Shown one piece after another: positions 50,301 to 61,129 of a DNA stretch of 64,000 nt. The notes under the pieces are model-generated. The model made no database searches and was not told where the DNA came from. It was given only the letters and a program-made list of their open reading frames with translations. The translations under genes were made by a program, and so were the position numbers. The DNA is from Ectocarpus siliculosus. Lineage: Eukaryota > Sar > Phaeophyceae > Ectocarpales > Ectocarpaceae. The DNA lies in contig FN649733.1 of assembly GCA_000310025.1 (NCBI GenBank), forward strand, positions 1,262,482-1,326,481. The letters are read 5' to 3'. The first letter of the stretch is position 1, and the number at the start of each line of letters is the position of its first letter.

Positions 50301-51279
50301 GTTTGGAATTATTAGTCTATAGTTGGGGGTGTCATTCCGTGATCGAGTCCACGCAGGGGCTGTAGCAAAGTCGGGTAACGTGTGACAGCTACAGAGCGCG
50401 TGAAGCAACGGAAGGACAGCAGCAGCCGCCTAACGCAGTAGCGGCGGCAGTTTTCAAGACCGCAGCGACAGGCGCAGCAGCCGCAACAACCCCGACAACA
50501 ACCTTGACGGCACAAAGTCGGTTGACGACCTTGCTTTCAACAATCTTGTCGGGCGGGTCGGGCGGAAACCTCCCTGCCCGCACAATCAATATACGTACCT
50601 CGGTGCTCCACCTATACTCTTTCTTCCTCTCCTCCAGCTGCTCCTTGCGATGAGCCTGGTCGGCCTTTGGGTCTTGGGGCAGGCTGGTCACCCCTTCACG
50701 GTTACCTGGGAAGAGTTCGCACGAAATGTCGGTATGAGGCGGTGTCATCCCTTGTTCGGTACGAGGCACCTGTACTATTTATAATGGCATTTCGGTGCCT
50801 TGGTGCTCATTTCGTTGTTTAATTAATTATCGATGTGCTTCTTGCTTTGAGGGAAGAAACGACACTGCCAGCTGCAGTCGTAGCTGCTGCCAAACCAAAA
50901 CTCATTCGATTTTGTTCTTATAACTTACTTACATATTCAAGTACAGAAGTTTCTACTTTTGGAGGACGTCTGGCACATCCAGAAGCCACTGACGGCTATG
51001 CTGTCATAATACGCACGAGTACTGAATGAAAGTTGGAGTATATTCTGGTGTGATACATACCAGTAGTCAAAGGTAGGTTCACTTACTGGTAAAGAAGTCC
51101 GTGATGCTGCTGAACGAGAACCCGGCAATGTTGAGAGGCGCAACGGCAGAAGTCTCCACGCGTCGGTCCGTCCTCGTTGTCGGCCGGTTGTTAGCGCGAG
51201 GAGTCGGGGCAACGAAGGCGTCACCCATGGCGACCACGAGGGCCAGCACCGCTACTTTCATAGTTCGAGAGTGCGGCAT
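41336..51279 (-). CDS. Plastid-targeted lipoxygenase, copy 2 (intact)
   Basis: Exons: 51279-51087, 50705-50599, 49707-49589, 49323-49209, 48758-48650, 48228-48146, 47885-47814, 47431-47321, 46980-46886, 46584-46428, 45806-45726, 45051-44899, 44202-44155, 43857-43768, 43350-43225, 42827-42724, 42071-41967, 41450-41336. Every exon has the same length as in copy 1, all sites are GT-AG, and the product is 660 aa. The targeting peptide is shared (GDA^FVAP). Iron ligands are HEVVSH (H337, H342), HAAVN (H524, N528) and terminal Ile in SINI. Expected reaction: dioxygenation of (1Z,4Z)-pentadiene fatty acids in the plastid, feeding oxylipin synthesis. Differences from copy 1 include FFN to VLK at exon 12 start, SGNS to RENF in exon 4 and several around the histidine motif. 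The exon 9 donor GTAATA is weaker than GTAAGA of copy 1. Substrate and positional specificity cannot be read from sequence alone. Confidence 0.93.
49951..50458. mobile_element. About 0.5-kb insertion in intron 2 of lipoxygenase copy 2, LTR-like
   Basis: Copy 1 runs from ...ccgagcgtg directly into aagaccgcagcgacagg, whereas copy 2 has about 505 extra bases. The insert includes a stretch beginning TGTTGTAGAATGG (about 49,963) and ending TTTTGTAACA (about 50,249), with an internal AATAAA-like signal. This layout is reminiscent of a solo Copia LTR plus extra sequence. No clear target duplication was found. Confidence 0.4.
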
Positions 51280-54200
51280 CTTCAGGAGTGTAGGTGTTCC
51301 TGGAGAAATCGGCAGCAACAGTACAAACTCAAAGGTTGCAGCTTCTTTTACATGTAGTCACCCAGCTAATTACAGAAAGTCCCGCCGAAACGTTCTCTTG
51401 TTTCCCGCCAAATCAGCTATTAGTAAATACTGCTGTTGTTACGCTATATCTTGCAGAGTACCTTTAAAATCCGTTGGACGGGTTCTAACTGACGTAGGCA
51501 CAAGCCAACACTCCAAAATATCGCTGTTGTCCATACTTGTTTGGAGGTATTGCCCGTGTAATGTGGTGCAGTACCAGGTTATTTGGCGTTATCAGACGGT
51601 GTGTTGTGACCACGTGGCAAGAGTCAGGAGTTGTTGTTTTCGAGTTATGTGCCCTTGGTCAGTGCGCGCTTGGGGTCTGGTTTTGTGTCGGGTGCAGGGG
51701 GTACACGCAAGGCGATAGCAAAGCATATCAAGAACAAAGAGTAGCGACAACCTGAATCTCTATCTTATCATCTGCATCACTCATCACCGCATCACCGCAT
51801 CACCGCATCACCCTCGTCAACGCTCAGATCTTGCGGGCGCGGCGTATCGGAGGCCTGGCACGTTGACGGTTTCAGCTATAAGGTGTCTGTGGAGCTATTT
51901 AAAGAGTTTGAGGTGCGTCCTGTATCTCTGTCGGCGGGGACGTGTGTTGGTGTTTGTGGTGCCGGTGACCGTGCCATCCGCCCGGCTTTGTGTTTTTTTC
52001 ACTGCTGCCGTTTGAAGTCCATTTTGCGAATTGAGCCCTGAAATTTCGCGTGCGTGATGGCTGGAGTCAGAGGATGGTCGTCACAAAATTTGGTGAACAA
52101 AATCGCAGTACGTATTGAGGCGGGTCATTGATTGTAAACGTCCCGTGAAGGGGCAACACTGCATGTGCGTGGCAGGACAATCTCCCCCGCTGCTGTTGAT
52201 ACTGCCCATAGGGCGAGTTGAGTGTTGAAAACGGGCATGCATGTTCAACAGCCCCGGGCGATACTCTCCGTGAAATTTGAGTTGATTCGGGCGTCTATTG
52301 ATGAAGCCTGTAGATGTGTTCATCTCACAATTTCCCGGTCACCCTGCTGTCCACCCCGAAGTGCCAAGTGTATTGTTTAATACAAAGGATTCAGAGTTAG
52401 AGGCTCACACTCGGCACGTGTGCTCCCCTCGCCCTGGAACATGCTTAGAAATTTTTTTGATCAAAATCCGCCCCTACGTCGTTGTTCAAGGCCAAAAATG
52501 ATTTTTCGGCCACATTGCTGTCCACCCCCGCTGCCCCCCGAAGTGCCAAGTGTATTGTTTAATACAAAGAATTCAGAGTTAGAGGCTCAAACTCGGCACG
52601 TGTGCTCCCCTCACCCTGGAGCACGCGTAGAAATTTTTCTGATCAAAATCTGCCCATACGTCGTTGTTCAAGGCCAAAATCGCCATTTCGCCGGTCACAG
52701 CGCTGCCCCCTCCTGTTCCGCCGCAAAGCACCCCCCCCCCTCCCTTGCCCTTCTCCACGCCCATTTTTTTTCGAGGTAACGTGGTGCAGGTACGCGAAGG
52801 AGACGCAAACGAGAGATGCGAGAGCATATTACGTGCAGCTTACAGGGGGGGTGATTCGGACAGTGTGTTGTGTTTTTTGTTATGTTTCATCGCCCAGCTG
52901 GCAGGGGGGGCGAACAGAACAGTCGGGTGTTTGATTTGGGTCGCGATTAGGGTCATTTTTTGGCCCGAATCAATATATAGGATTTGCCATGACCTGATTC
53001 GGGTCTCATTCGGGTCATACTGTTTTCAAGTAGTCGGTCCGAATAATGACCCAAGTGGGGAAGTCGCGTTTTGGTTTATACGGTAGGTACACACTAGTAC
53101 ACACGCTTTACGCTCTCAAAAAGTGTGCAAGCAACTATTATACCTAAAGGCAGCAATGCACAATGAAAGGCAAAAATGTGTCGGTTAGCACGTGGTAGAG
53201 GCTGGTGCGTGTCTAGACGGAGAGAATGGCAGCTAGAGAATGTGAGTAGTGAGCACGACGGTCGAAGTGCGGACGGGTAATCTATTATTTCCCTATTTTT
53301 TGCAGTCACCCAAAGTTCAACCGCTGTTTTCTGCTTGCTGTGCATAGTCCATGCATACGGCGCAACAATCAGCAGCCCCCAAAATAATGGCATGGACGAC
53401 GGAGATCTTCAACAACAAAATATCTAGTTCTCGGAAAGCACATTTATTTGTTCTGGTTGTGTTGTTTTTTTAATGCGAAAGCGCAATAGCCGCGCAGAAC
53501 AACCAACCCTCTGCTGGTGCCCGTGCAGCACGAAGGGCGCTCACTGCTGCTGTCCAACACAAGGGTCTTCCGGCAATCTCCTTGTATGTGCGTGACCAAG
53601 CCTACTGTACGTACATGTACATACATGAGACTGCCGTGGGTCTATGTAGCTGTCATCGAAATACATAGTGGTGGCGGCACCTTACCCGTGAGAAGCGCAG
53701 GCCGCTCTTTGGTCTTGAGGTGCAAATGCAGCAGAAAAGGTGTCAGTCTGTCGTGTCTCGCTGGTTGGCACGGTTTTCTCTGCGCACCCCAGCGTCAAAT
53801 CACTGAATAATGTTCCTTCAAGTTGTCCGATGTGAACCGTCCGACACCGTTCTTTCTGATGCCTATCTGTCTCTGCCGGATGTTCCCGCCGCTGTCCCGC
53901 TGCTTTCTTTTCTTGCATCTCGCAACTCTTTTTTCTCGTCGTTTTTCATTCACAGCAACGACCCGTGCACAACCGAGGTCGCTCTCTGAGATCCAGGTTC
54001 CGGGTGGTTATCATCATACTGGCCATCCATGCGTGTAGACGAAGTCCGCAGTCAACCCCGCGCGGAATACGCCAATTTGCACGAAAAGACAATATACTAA
54101 TAGGGTCATACCTACCTTTGCTCTCCATTGCTTTGTGAAAAGCCATCCACATGTATATATGCATTTGCACATGTGCAGCAACGCACCATCGTCACCCGTG

Positions 54201-54726
54201 AAAGGGCGACCCCATATTGCCATTCACTCTGTTTCCGACTGTCAATCATGTGCGCACATGAAGTTTCCGCAGTTACCATAACTTCCGATGATCACAATGG
54301 TTGGCAGAGAAGAAAGCTTATGGCAGCATATGTATTCGGCGGGGTTGAAGGTTGGCTACGGGGAGAGGCGAGATCTTGCTTCCGCGCGAGTTGTAAGACG
54401 GCTCGCGTCGTGTGAGTGAGTGCGAAATGCAATGAATGCTGTTTAGGTTTCAGGGATAAGATGTTGATGGGTGACAAATAACCGTCGTCGTGTGCACACT
54501 ATTATTGTAGACAGACAATTGGTACGTGGATTTCGGTCACGTATTATACCGGTGTGGGATTTTGCCCATCCAGGGCTTCTCCATGCGGGTAAACACTCAT
54601 CATCTATCTCGCGGCTAAGTGAGTAGCCAAGGGTGGACTACATAGAACGATGATTTCTTTTCGTTTTCTGGTGGGGCGTTTGTTTGGGTTGTGCGTAATT
54701 TTCGTTTTTTTCCGGTATTGGTTCAT
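51280..54726. promoter_or_regulatory. Upstream region of lipoxygenase copy 2
   Basis: Shared with copy 1 except for the 1.3-kb insertion described separately. As in copy 1, no core promoter motif is clear. Similarity to unit 1 ends abruptly near 54,726, where a repeat array begins. Confidence 0.4.
51770..53085. mobile_element. 1.3-kb insertion upstream of lipoxygenase copy 2, with internal repeats
   Basis: Unit 1 is continuous at about 26,045. Here, after tatcatctg, about 1.3 kb intervenes before the shared gtacacac...gctctcaaaaagtg. It opens with four copies of an ATCACCGC-like octamer (51,774-51,814). It contains a duplicated block of about 190 bp (52,335-52,510 and 52,528-52,690, both with gaagtgccaagtgtattg and tcaaaatc.gcccatacgtcgttgttcaagg) and ends in repeated cgggtcat motifs. 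No terminal inverted repeat was seen. It lies about 490 bp upstream of the start codon. Confidence 0.65.
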
Positions 54727-55154
54727 TGTGTATAGGCAACTCGACGAGTATCGTCGCGTTGCCTGTCTGAAGCTTTCGATTTTTTCAGCGGGACGCCCGA
54801 TGAGCACACGCAAAAAACAGGAGCCGGGGGACCCCAAAAAACAAAGCATGAAAAATACAAAAAGAAGCGAGAACCACCACAAGAGCCAGTAGACGCGACA
54901 GGCTTCGGGGAGGAGGCAAGAGAGAGCACAGAAAACCACCGTCGTCGCTGCTCGCTCTGGACCGCTGGAAGCTCTCACATAGCACTGCATATGCAGCAAA
55001 CATTAGATAGGGCCCAAGTTCATTGCTTGACATAAAGAGGCAGCGCCCATCGCTCACATGCAGTAGCCGGATGCACGGGTATAGCCTCTTAGTCAGCAAG
55101 AAGCAAAACGACTGCGGTTGGCGTTCGATGTTGTTGGGACCCCACCGGCGAAAG

Positions 55155-55156
<2 letters not shown>

Positions 55157-55215
<59 letters not shown>
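55157..55215. repeat. (GA)n microsatellite
   Basis: About 29 uninterrupted GA dinucleotides inside the first of the three 1.1-1.3-kb repeats. The other two repeats have only a few GA steps at the same place, so the run expanded in this unit. Confidence 0.97.
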
Positions 55216-55217
<2 letters not shown>

Positions 55218-55611
55218 TGACTAAAAAAACAACAGAGCGGAGAGAAGACAAAGCATTAACTCTCGAGAAGACACTCACTCTCGTCTCTCTGGCCCACCGC
55301 GGCTGTCAGGCATGATGCGTGTGTATCGAACGGCGATATTCAATGTGGGCTCAGCAACAACAAACAACACAAGAAACAAAACATATAGTCGCCGTTTGCG
55401 AAGTGTGGACTATCTTTTGTGGTAGGAAGTGAGAACTAAAAAGAACATGACTACATCTAGCACGACGGACGAACTATTATTATCTCAATACGCTTGACGT
55501 CCGCGATAGATGCGCACCGCTGCACGAACGAGCAGATTGATTGTTGGTTTCTCTCTCGTTTTTCCCAACAACAAACGCCACATGGCGACGACAACGACAG
55601 CGGCCGTTGGT

Positions 55612-55690
55612 AGACATGGAGCTGCGGTACGAGATCATCAAGGGCAACCACATCACCCCGCTGACGCAGAACGTCTTCCTCAAGGCCGTT
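55612..55690 (+). pseudogene. Exon-like fragment inside the repeat array
   Basis: A frame beginning after an acceptor-like gttggtag reads MELRYEIIKGNHITPLTQNV and then FLKAVSMAKQ. Its GC-rich third positions resemble the real exons elsewhere in the window and differ from the A-rich repeat around it. The second and third repeats have unrelated sequence at this spot (gcacgcaggaccctctttcgc). I do not recognise the family. It could be a captured gene piece or chance. Confidence 0.3.
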
Positions 55691-58148
55691 TCCATGGCGA
55701 AACAGACAAGGTTTAAGTGAAGGCCGTCTCTTGCCGGCCACAGGACGCGGAAGCTGCTCAAAAACTCGGGGACAGGTCATGATTTGCGATTCCCGACCGA
55801 ACGGATATCGAACGATGCATGAGAAAAGCTTCAGAATTGCGAAACTTGCCGGGCCCAGTCATAGACATGGCAAGTAAACACCCCCTCACAACAAAAATAA
55901 TAACTGAAATAATGCGTGGGTCAGTGGGTAGGTGACCGGCGGACCCCAAAAAGCAAAGAATGAAAAATCAAAATAGCAAGGAGGGAGAACGAAGACAAGT
56001 GAGCCAGACGCGACAGGCTTCTCAGGGAGGTGACCAAAGAGAGCATAGAAAAGCCACCGTCGCCGCTCTGAACCGCTGGAAGCTTTCACATAGCATTGCA
56101 TGCATCAGCAAAGAGTAGGGGCCATGCCCATTGCTTCACGTACAGAGGCAGCGCCCGTCGCCTCACATGCGGCAGCCGGGTACACGGGTAGCCTCTTGCT
56201 CAGCAAGAAGCAAATGATTGCGGTTGACGTTCAATGTTGTTAGGACCCCAACGGCGAAAAAGCGAGAGAGATGCAGGTACTATATACTTGTAGCAGGTTG
56301 ACTGTAGACCAAAAGAAGAGAGCGTCGAGAAGGCATTATAACTCTCGAGAAGACGCTCACTCTTGTCCCTGTGGCCCACCGCAGACTGTCAAACATGTGT
56401 AACGAACGGCGACACCGATGATGTGCGCTCAGCAACAACAAACACAACAAACAAAATATAGTCGCCGTTTCCGAACTGGTGATAATTTCTTTCATTTATT
56501 TGCGGTATGAAGTGACAACAAACAAACAAGGAACATGTAGACGCACCACGGACGAACTGTTATCTCAATACGCTGCTTGCCGTCGCGATAGATGCGCACC
56601 GCTACACGAACGACCAGTTGTCAAACGTCACTACGCAAGTAAGGTTGTGCTGCCATCTACCTTATCGCTCAAATTACGACTACGCAGCAGACTCAAGGTA
56701 AAAAAATAAGGGATGCGCATCTCCTAGGCGAGCACACAGCGTGCAGCCCAAGCGACAGAGACGATGACCTTACGACCTTTGCAGCATATTCCGAGCATAA
56801 CAGCAGCAACTGCATGTGTACAACGGTCACTCAGGAAGAAAATCACAAACGAAAAAAAAAAAGTTTGTGGCGGGCAGCACGCAGGACCCTCTTTCGCTGT
56901 TCAACCGGCCGTTCCCATGGCGAAACAGACAAGGAACAGTCAAGGACGAGTCGTGTCGGCCACAGGACGTGCAAGCTGCTCAAACTCGGGGAGGGGTCGT
57001 GATTTGTGACTTCCTACCGAACCATACTTGAGGGGCCACGAGATTTGCACTGTAGCCCGAGAATAGCATTTGAGACCGGGTCGGGTCAGGGGTGGGGGAT
57101 GCGAATGAAAGTTCCACCCACGGATATCGAACGACGAGACTGGGGCTAAAGAGCTAAAGCTTCAGAATAATGTAATGATGGGTGGGCGGGTGGCTGGGGG
57201 ACCAAAAAACAGAGAACGCATGAAAAACGAAAAAGATCAAGACAACAAGTGAGCCACAGGCGCGACAGGCTTGGGGGAGGAGGCAAAAGAAGCATTGAAA
57301 ACCCAACCTGTTGGTTGCTCGCTCTGGGCCGTTGGAAGATGTCACTTAGCACTGCATGGCCAGTACTAGGTAGGGCCCAAGTCCATCGCTTGACATAAAA
57401 CAGGTAGTGCAAATCGCTTCACATACATGCAGCAGCCGGGTGCACGGGTAGGCTTTTCTTACTGAGCAAGAAGCGAAACCACCTGCGGTTGACGTAGTTC
57501 GATGTTGTTGGGACCCCACCAACCGGCGAAAAGGCGAGAGAGACAGTACTGTAGTAGGTAGACAACAAAGAAGGGAGCGGAGAGCAGCCAAGGGATCCAC
57601 TCTCGAAAAGACACCCACTCACTCTCGTCTCTTTGGCCCACCGCAGGCTGTCAGACACACACACACACGTGTAGCGGACGGCGGTATCCGATGTGGACTC
57701 AGCAACACAACCAAAGAACAGTGCGGACTTTCACCTCCTGTGACGAAGTGAGAACAAAAAAGAACATGACCACTGCTGTACACGAATAGTATCAAGTCCG
57801 TCCGCGATAGATGTGCACCGCTGCACGAAGGTGGGAACTGTCCGTTGCCACACCTCACTTTTTTTGTAAATAAGATTGTGCTGCCATCTACCTTATGGCT
57901 CAAGTTACAACTGACACACAGTGACTCCAAAGAGGCAACACGCTTATACGATGTATTCCACACCACATGCATACCGTATATGACACAAGATAACACACCT
58001 ACATAATAAGAAAGCACACCCCCCACAGAATACGACACCCCGGTGATAGTTTTGGGCGCTTCTGACAAACGATCGATTTATCACCGGGGGGACCGGGGGG
58101 TACATAAGATAACACACCCCAGTGATATTTTTAGTTACGCCGCATATA

Positions 58149-58211
58149 GCCACGGGGTCCCTCCTTCTTTGTCACCGGGCCCCGGTGACAAAGAAGGAGG
58201 GACCCCGTGGC
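58149..58211. repeat. 63-bp near-perfect palindrome
   Basis: The 31 bases at 58,149-58,179 are exactly the reverse complement of 58,181-58,211, with one base between. The centre reads CACCGGGCCCCGGTG. It lies near the middle of the TIR element's left half and would form a very stable hairpin as RNA or single-stranded DNA. Confidence 0.95.
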
Positions 58212-58286
58212 CACCGGGGTGACAGCATCTGCCCTGGGCAATCACACACACAACCAAGTCAGCTGTGTGCGGGAAAACACCCCGTA

Positions 58287-58500
58287 TGGAGACCCCCAAC
58301 AACATGAACGTGCAGGCAGAGCAGAATGCAGCCGCAAGTACCTCCGCTCCTTCGACAACTGCTTCGACTGCAGCAGCGCAGGCGCCACAGCAGATCACCT
58401 CCTTCTTTGGGCCCGCGCACACCTCTACGCCCCCAGACACAAGCTGTGGGTGTTCGGACGCGCTATCACACCCCCTGTTGTATCACACCCCCTTAGGGGC
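58287..58500 (+). other. Short open frame in the TIR element
   Basis: From the ATG at 58,287 the frame reads METPNNMNVQAEQNAAAST, then an Ala/Ser/Thr-rich run, then APQQITSFFGPAHTSTPP and a DTSCGCSD segment. The QITSFF stretch looks loosely like a PCNA-interacting motif, but lacks the usual Gln three residues before the Ile. It may be the start of a degraded transposase or a captured host exon. No family is recognised. Confidence 0.3.
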
Positions 58501-58649
58501 CCCTGCGAGCTGCACTTTATCACCCGGGGTACACAAGATAACACCCCCCCCACAGGATACCACACCCGGTGGTAATATTTTCAAACTCCAAAATGTTATC
58601 AGGGGGTGTTATCTTGTGTCATTCACGGTATGCCGCATATATATTTTTT

Positions 58650-58956
58650 TTGTCTTCACTTCAAATCAAGGCTCACACCACTATAATAGTGCCGTTTACT
58701 CCAACCCGTGGTCACACAGAAGAGCCCCTCTCTACCCTCCCCTCCTGCGGTACTTTGCCTTCGATTATTAATGCGAGAAGAGTTCAGCACTCTCTTCCCT
58801 CTGTGTACACACGAACTAGCGCTATCCACTAGGCCAGGAGCGGAAGCAAGAGAAAAACTCACTTTGCAAGAAAAGCTCGCTTATTCGCCGGGATTCGAAC
58901 CCCTGACCTGACCTCTATAAGGTGTCGAGGTTACCAACTAGACCACCGGGGCGACC
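58650..58956 (-). mobile_element. tRNA-derived SINE, minus strand
   Basis: Read on the minus strand, the head holds a box A-like TGGTCTAGTTGG and a perfect box B GGTTCGAATCC, typical of RNA polymerase III internal promoters. Its outer bases (TCGCC/GGCGA) can pair like an acceptor stem. The body is shared with 61,130-61,675. It ends in an A-run (T-run on the plus strand, 58,643-58,650). TATATG-like bases on both sides may be the target duplication. It is inserted at the edge of the TIR element. Confidence 0.75.
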
Positions 58957-59515
58957 ATATACTGCTGTGCGATGCATACCATCCATCCATCCATCAACCA
59001 TGCGTATGCAGCAACAGAAAAAAAAGGCCTGCTGTTGTCTGTCTCTTCAACTGTTGTGCTGCTGTTGCAACAGGCGAAAAGTAAGTGACGCACATCGCCT
59101 ACTACGCGAGCAACGCCTACGCGAGCAACGCGTGCAGCCCAAAGCGACAGAGACTGAAGCAATTCAGCAACAGCCGCATGGTCACTCACGAAGAAAATCA
59201 CAAAAAAAAAGAAAAGATTGTGGCGCGCAGCACGCAGGACCCTCTTTCGCTGTTCAACCGGCCGTTCCCATGGCGACACAGACAAGGAACAGTCCAGGCC
59301 GAGTCGTGTCGGCCACAGCAGGTGGAAGCTACTGAAACTCGGGGAGGGGTAATGGTTTGCGATTGCCTACCGACCCATACTTCGGACGCCACGAGATTTA
59401 TTTTAGCTCGAGATCGGCATTTATTTGATACAGGGTCGGGCAAGGGGTGGGCTATGCGAATAAAAGTTCCACCCACGGATATTGAAATATGAGACTGAAG
59501 CTAAAGCTTCAGAAC

Positions 59516-60765
59516 CACGGATTGGGGGAGCGCGGGCAGGAGGTGGAGGACAACAAGTAAGCGCAAGAAAATGTATGCATATGATTACCTCTAGCTCGTG
59601 TGTGTCGATCGAACGCCAACAACATGTACGTGTTCCACGAGACACCGCCGTGGTTCAACCACATTATGAACGGTAAGATTCCCACTCCCGACGTTCTACT
59701 TGTTGTATGTATGGCAACATCTCCGCAGGAATATGATTGTCTCTCTTCGTACAACACATCGCCTTCATGCTGACTTCCTAAGGCACCCACAGTGAATGCA
59801 AAGCCGTGGGGGGGGGAACCTCGCGACCTCGTCTGAGGGGGGGGGAACCTCGCGACCTCGTCTGAAATTTTTAAAAGTCCGGCACACGCGCAGCCGGAAA
59901 AATAGAAAAGGTCCCCCACCAAAGAGAGAGCTCAACAATATTGCAGTTAAGTGCCCCCTCTCTAAACGCAGGACAAACAAATAGATTACTAAAATAGAGA
60001 CAATAGAGCTATGGTTCACCGACGCAAAGGAGCGGAGTCTAAACGGCGACGACGCCACCATGCTATGGAGGACGAGATAAAGAGAAGCAGGCCCGCAGCT
60101 CCTTGCTTGAGGCACTCACTCACAGCAGTTGTTGTTTAACGTCTTGTCTTCTCCTGGTTGACCAGGGCCGCTCAGAACGCACTTGAAGAGTGCGAGGGTG
60201 GGGCTGGGATCCTGTTCCCCTCTAAGTACTTCAATACCTGACATCGACACCATATATCCACAGGTTCAACCAAAAATCAGATATCGGTGAAACGCTATTT
60301 CACAGTACCGTGCTCCATTTTGTTCCCATCTTGTGTTACAGGACATGGATGGGTGTGTCCGCGTGAACAGCAGTGACAACAGGTGCGAATCTGCCTTTGC
60401 ACTTTCTACATATCCGTGCACGCAAGTGGCATTGCAGAATCTTGTATGGTTGAAGCTCGCGGCAGCAACTATATTCATTGTACTTTCATTCACGGCGATC
60501 GGTTCAGCCGTCAGGCCGGCATATATCCCGTGAATGATGCAAACTTGACAGCTGCCGACATCCTGCCTAGTCAACCAAATACATTTAAATTCCTCGTTTG
60601 GGTTACCCCGAAAGCGTTGTCTCGAACAAACGGGTTGCGCCAAACGCATCCTCTCGGACAAACGGACGAACAAACCCTCCAGGCCATCGAAGGGGAAATG
60701 CAAACGAAAAAGCTCAAGGTGCACCCACATACATCCGGCCTACCAGGTGTAGTGCTGAAACGGAG
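59516..60765. other. Duplicated noncoding block, right part of unit 2
   Basis: Counterpart of 27,735-29,315 without the 36-bp-TIR MITE. A block of about 30 bp (ggggggaacctcgcgacctcgtctga) is doubled in tandem at 59,810-59,862. No gene is recognised. Confidence 0.5.
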
Positions 60766-61081
60766 GGATTCCGGCACTCCTTTGTCTCCAGATATGGGTA
60801 GTTGGTTGCCATGAAAACTAAATAGCCAATCTACTACTACTGTAGCTGTTCCGAAAAGATGTCCGCGTAAGTAAGCGCAAGCAAGTGGAAGTCATGTTTG
60901 TGTGAAAGCCATGTTTCTCCAACCACTCCGGCCAGACGGGAGACAGGCGGGCTGCCCCCAAATATTTATTGTTGCGTGTACACACCATGTGTACACGCAT
61001 AAAAAGCTTCGGAAGACAGACCTGGCGGTTGCATGGCGCGCACCACCTATCTATCGGTGGTCCCCAGACCCAGATGACATA
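60766..61081. repeat. Segment inverted relative to unit 1
   Basis: Reverse-complement partner of 29,316-29,631. It is followed directly by a SINE, which unit 1 lacks at this place. Confidence 0.8.
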
Positions 61082-61129
61082 CACATACGTATCCATCCAT
61101 ATACTGTACCCCTCGTAAATAAATATCTT

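Larger units (their letters stand above)
57969..58633. mobile_element. TIR element with internal palindrome and short ORF
   Basis: The ends are imperfect inverted repeats of about 31 bases. The left begins GCATACCGT and contains GACACAAGATAACAC; the right is its reverse complement with few mismatches (58,602-58,633). Inside, ataagataacac and cccggtgataa motifs recur in both orientations. The element interrupts the third 1.2-kb repeat. Its superfamily is not clear, and I could not define a target duplication. Confidence 0.65.
54727..59515. repeat. Array of three degenerate 1.1-1.3-kb repeats
   Basis: Landmarks recur in the same order. The start motif ggacc(cc)aaaaaac lies at 54,829, 55,941 and 57,199. 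The tctcgagaagacactcactctcgtc motif lies near 55,260, 56,343 and 57,601. The cgcgatagatgcgcaccgctgcacgaac motif lies at 55,503, 56,585 and 57,801. The ccgttcccatggcgaaacagacaagg motif lies at 55,688, 56,910 and 59,263. The tail ggatatcgaa...aaagcttcag lies near 55,803, 57,121 and 59,477. The third unit is split by an insertion of about 1 kb (57,940-58,960). The array lies between duplicated blocks and has no counterpart in unit 1. Confidence 0.8.

Noticed and set aside
51774-51814. CRISPR-like array of ATCACCGC units
   Set aside because: The repeats are only eight bases long, have no spacers, and the genome is eukaryotic. It is a short tandem repeat.
58885-58956. Functional tRNA on the minus strand
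   Set aside because: Box A and box B are good, but the anticodon loop cannot be drawn with seven bases, and the sequence continues into a SINE body with an A-tail.
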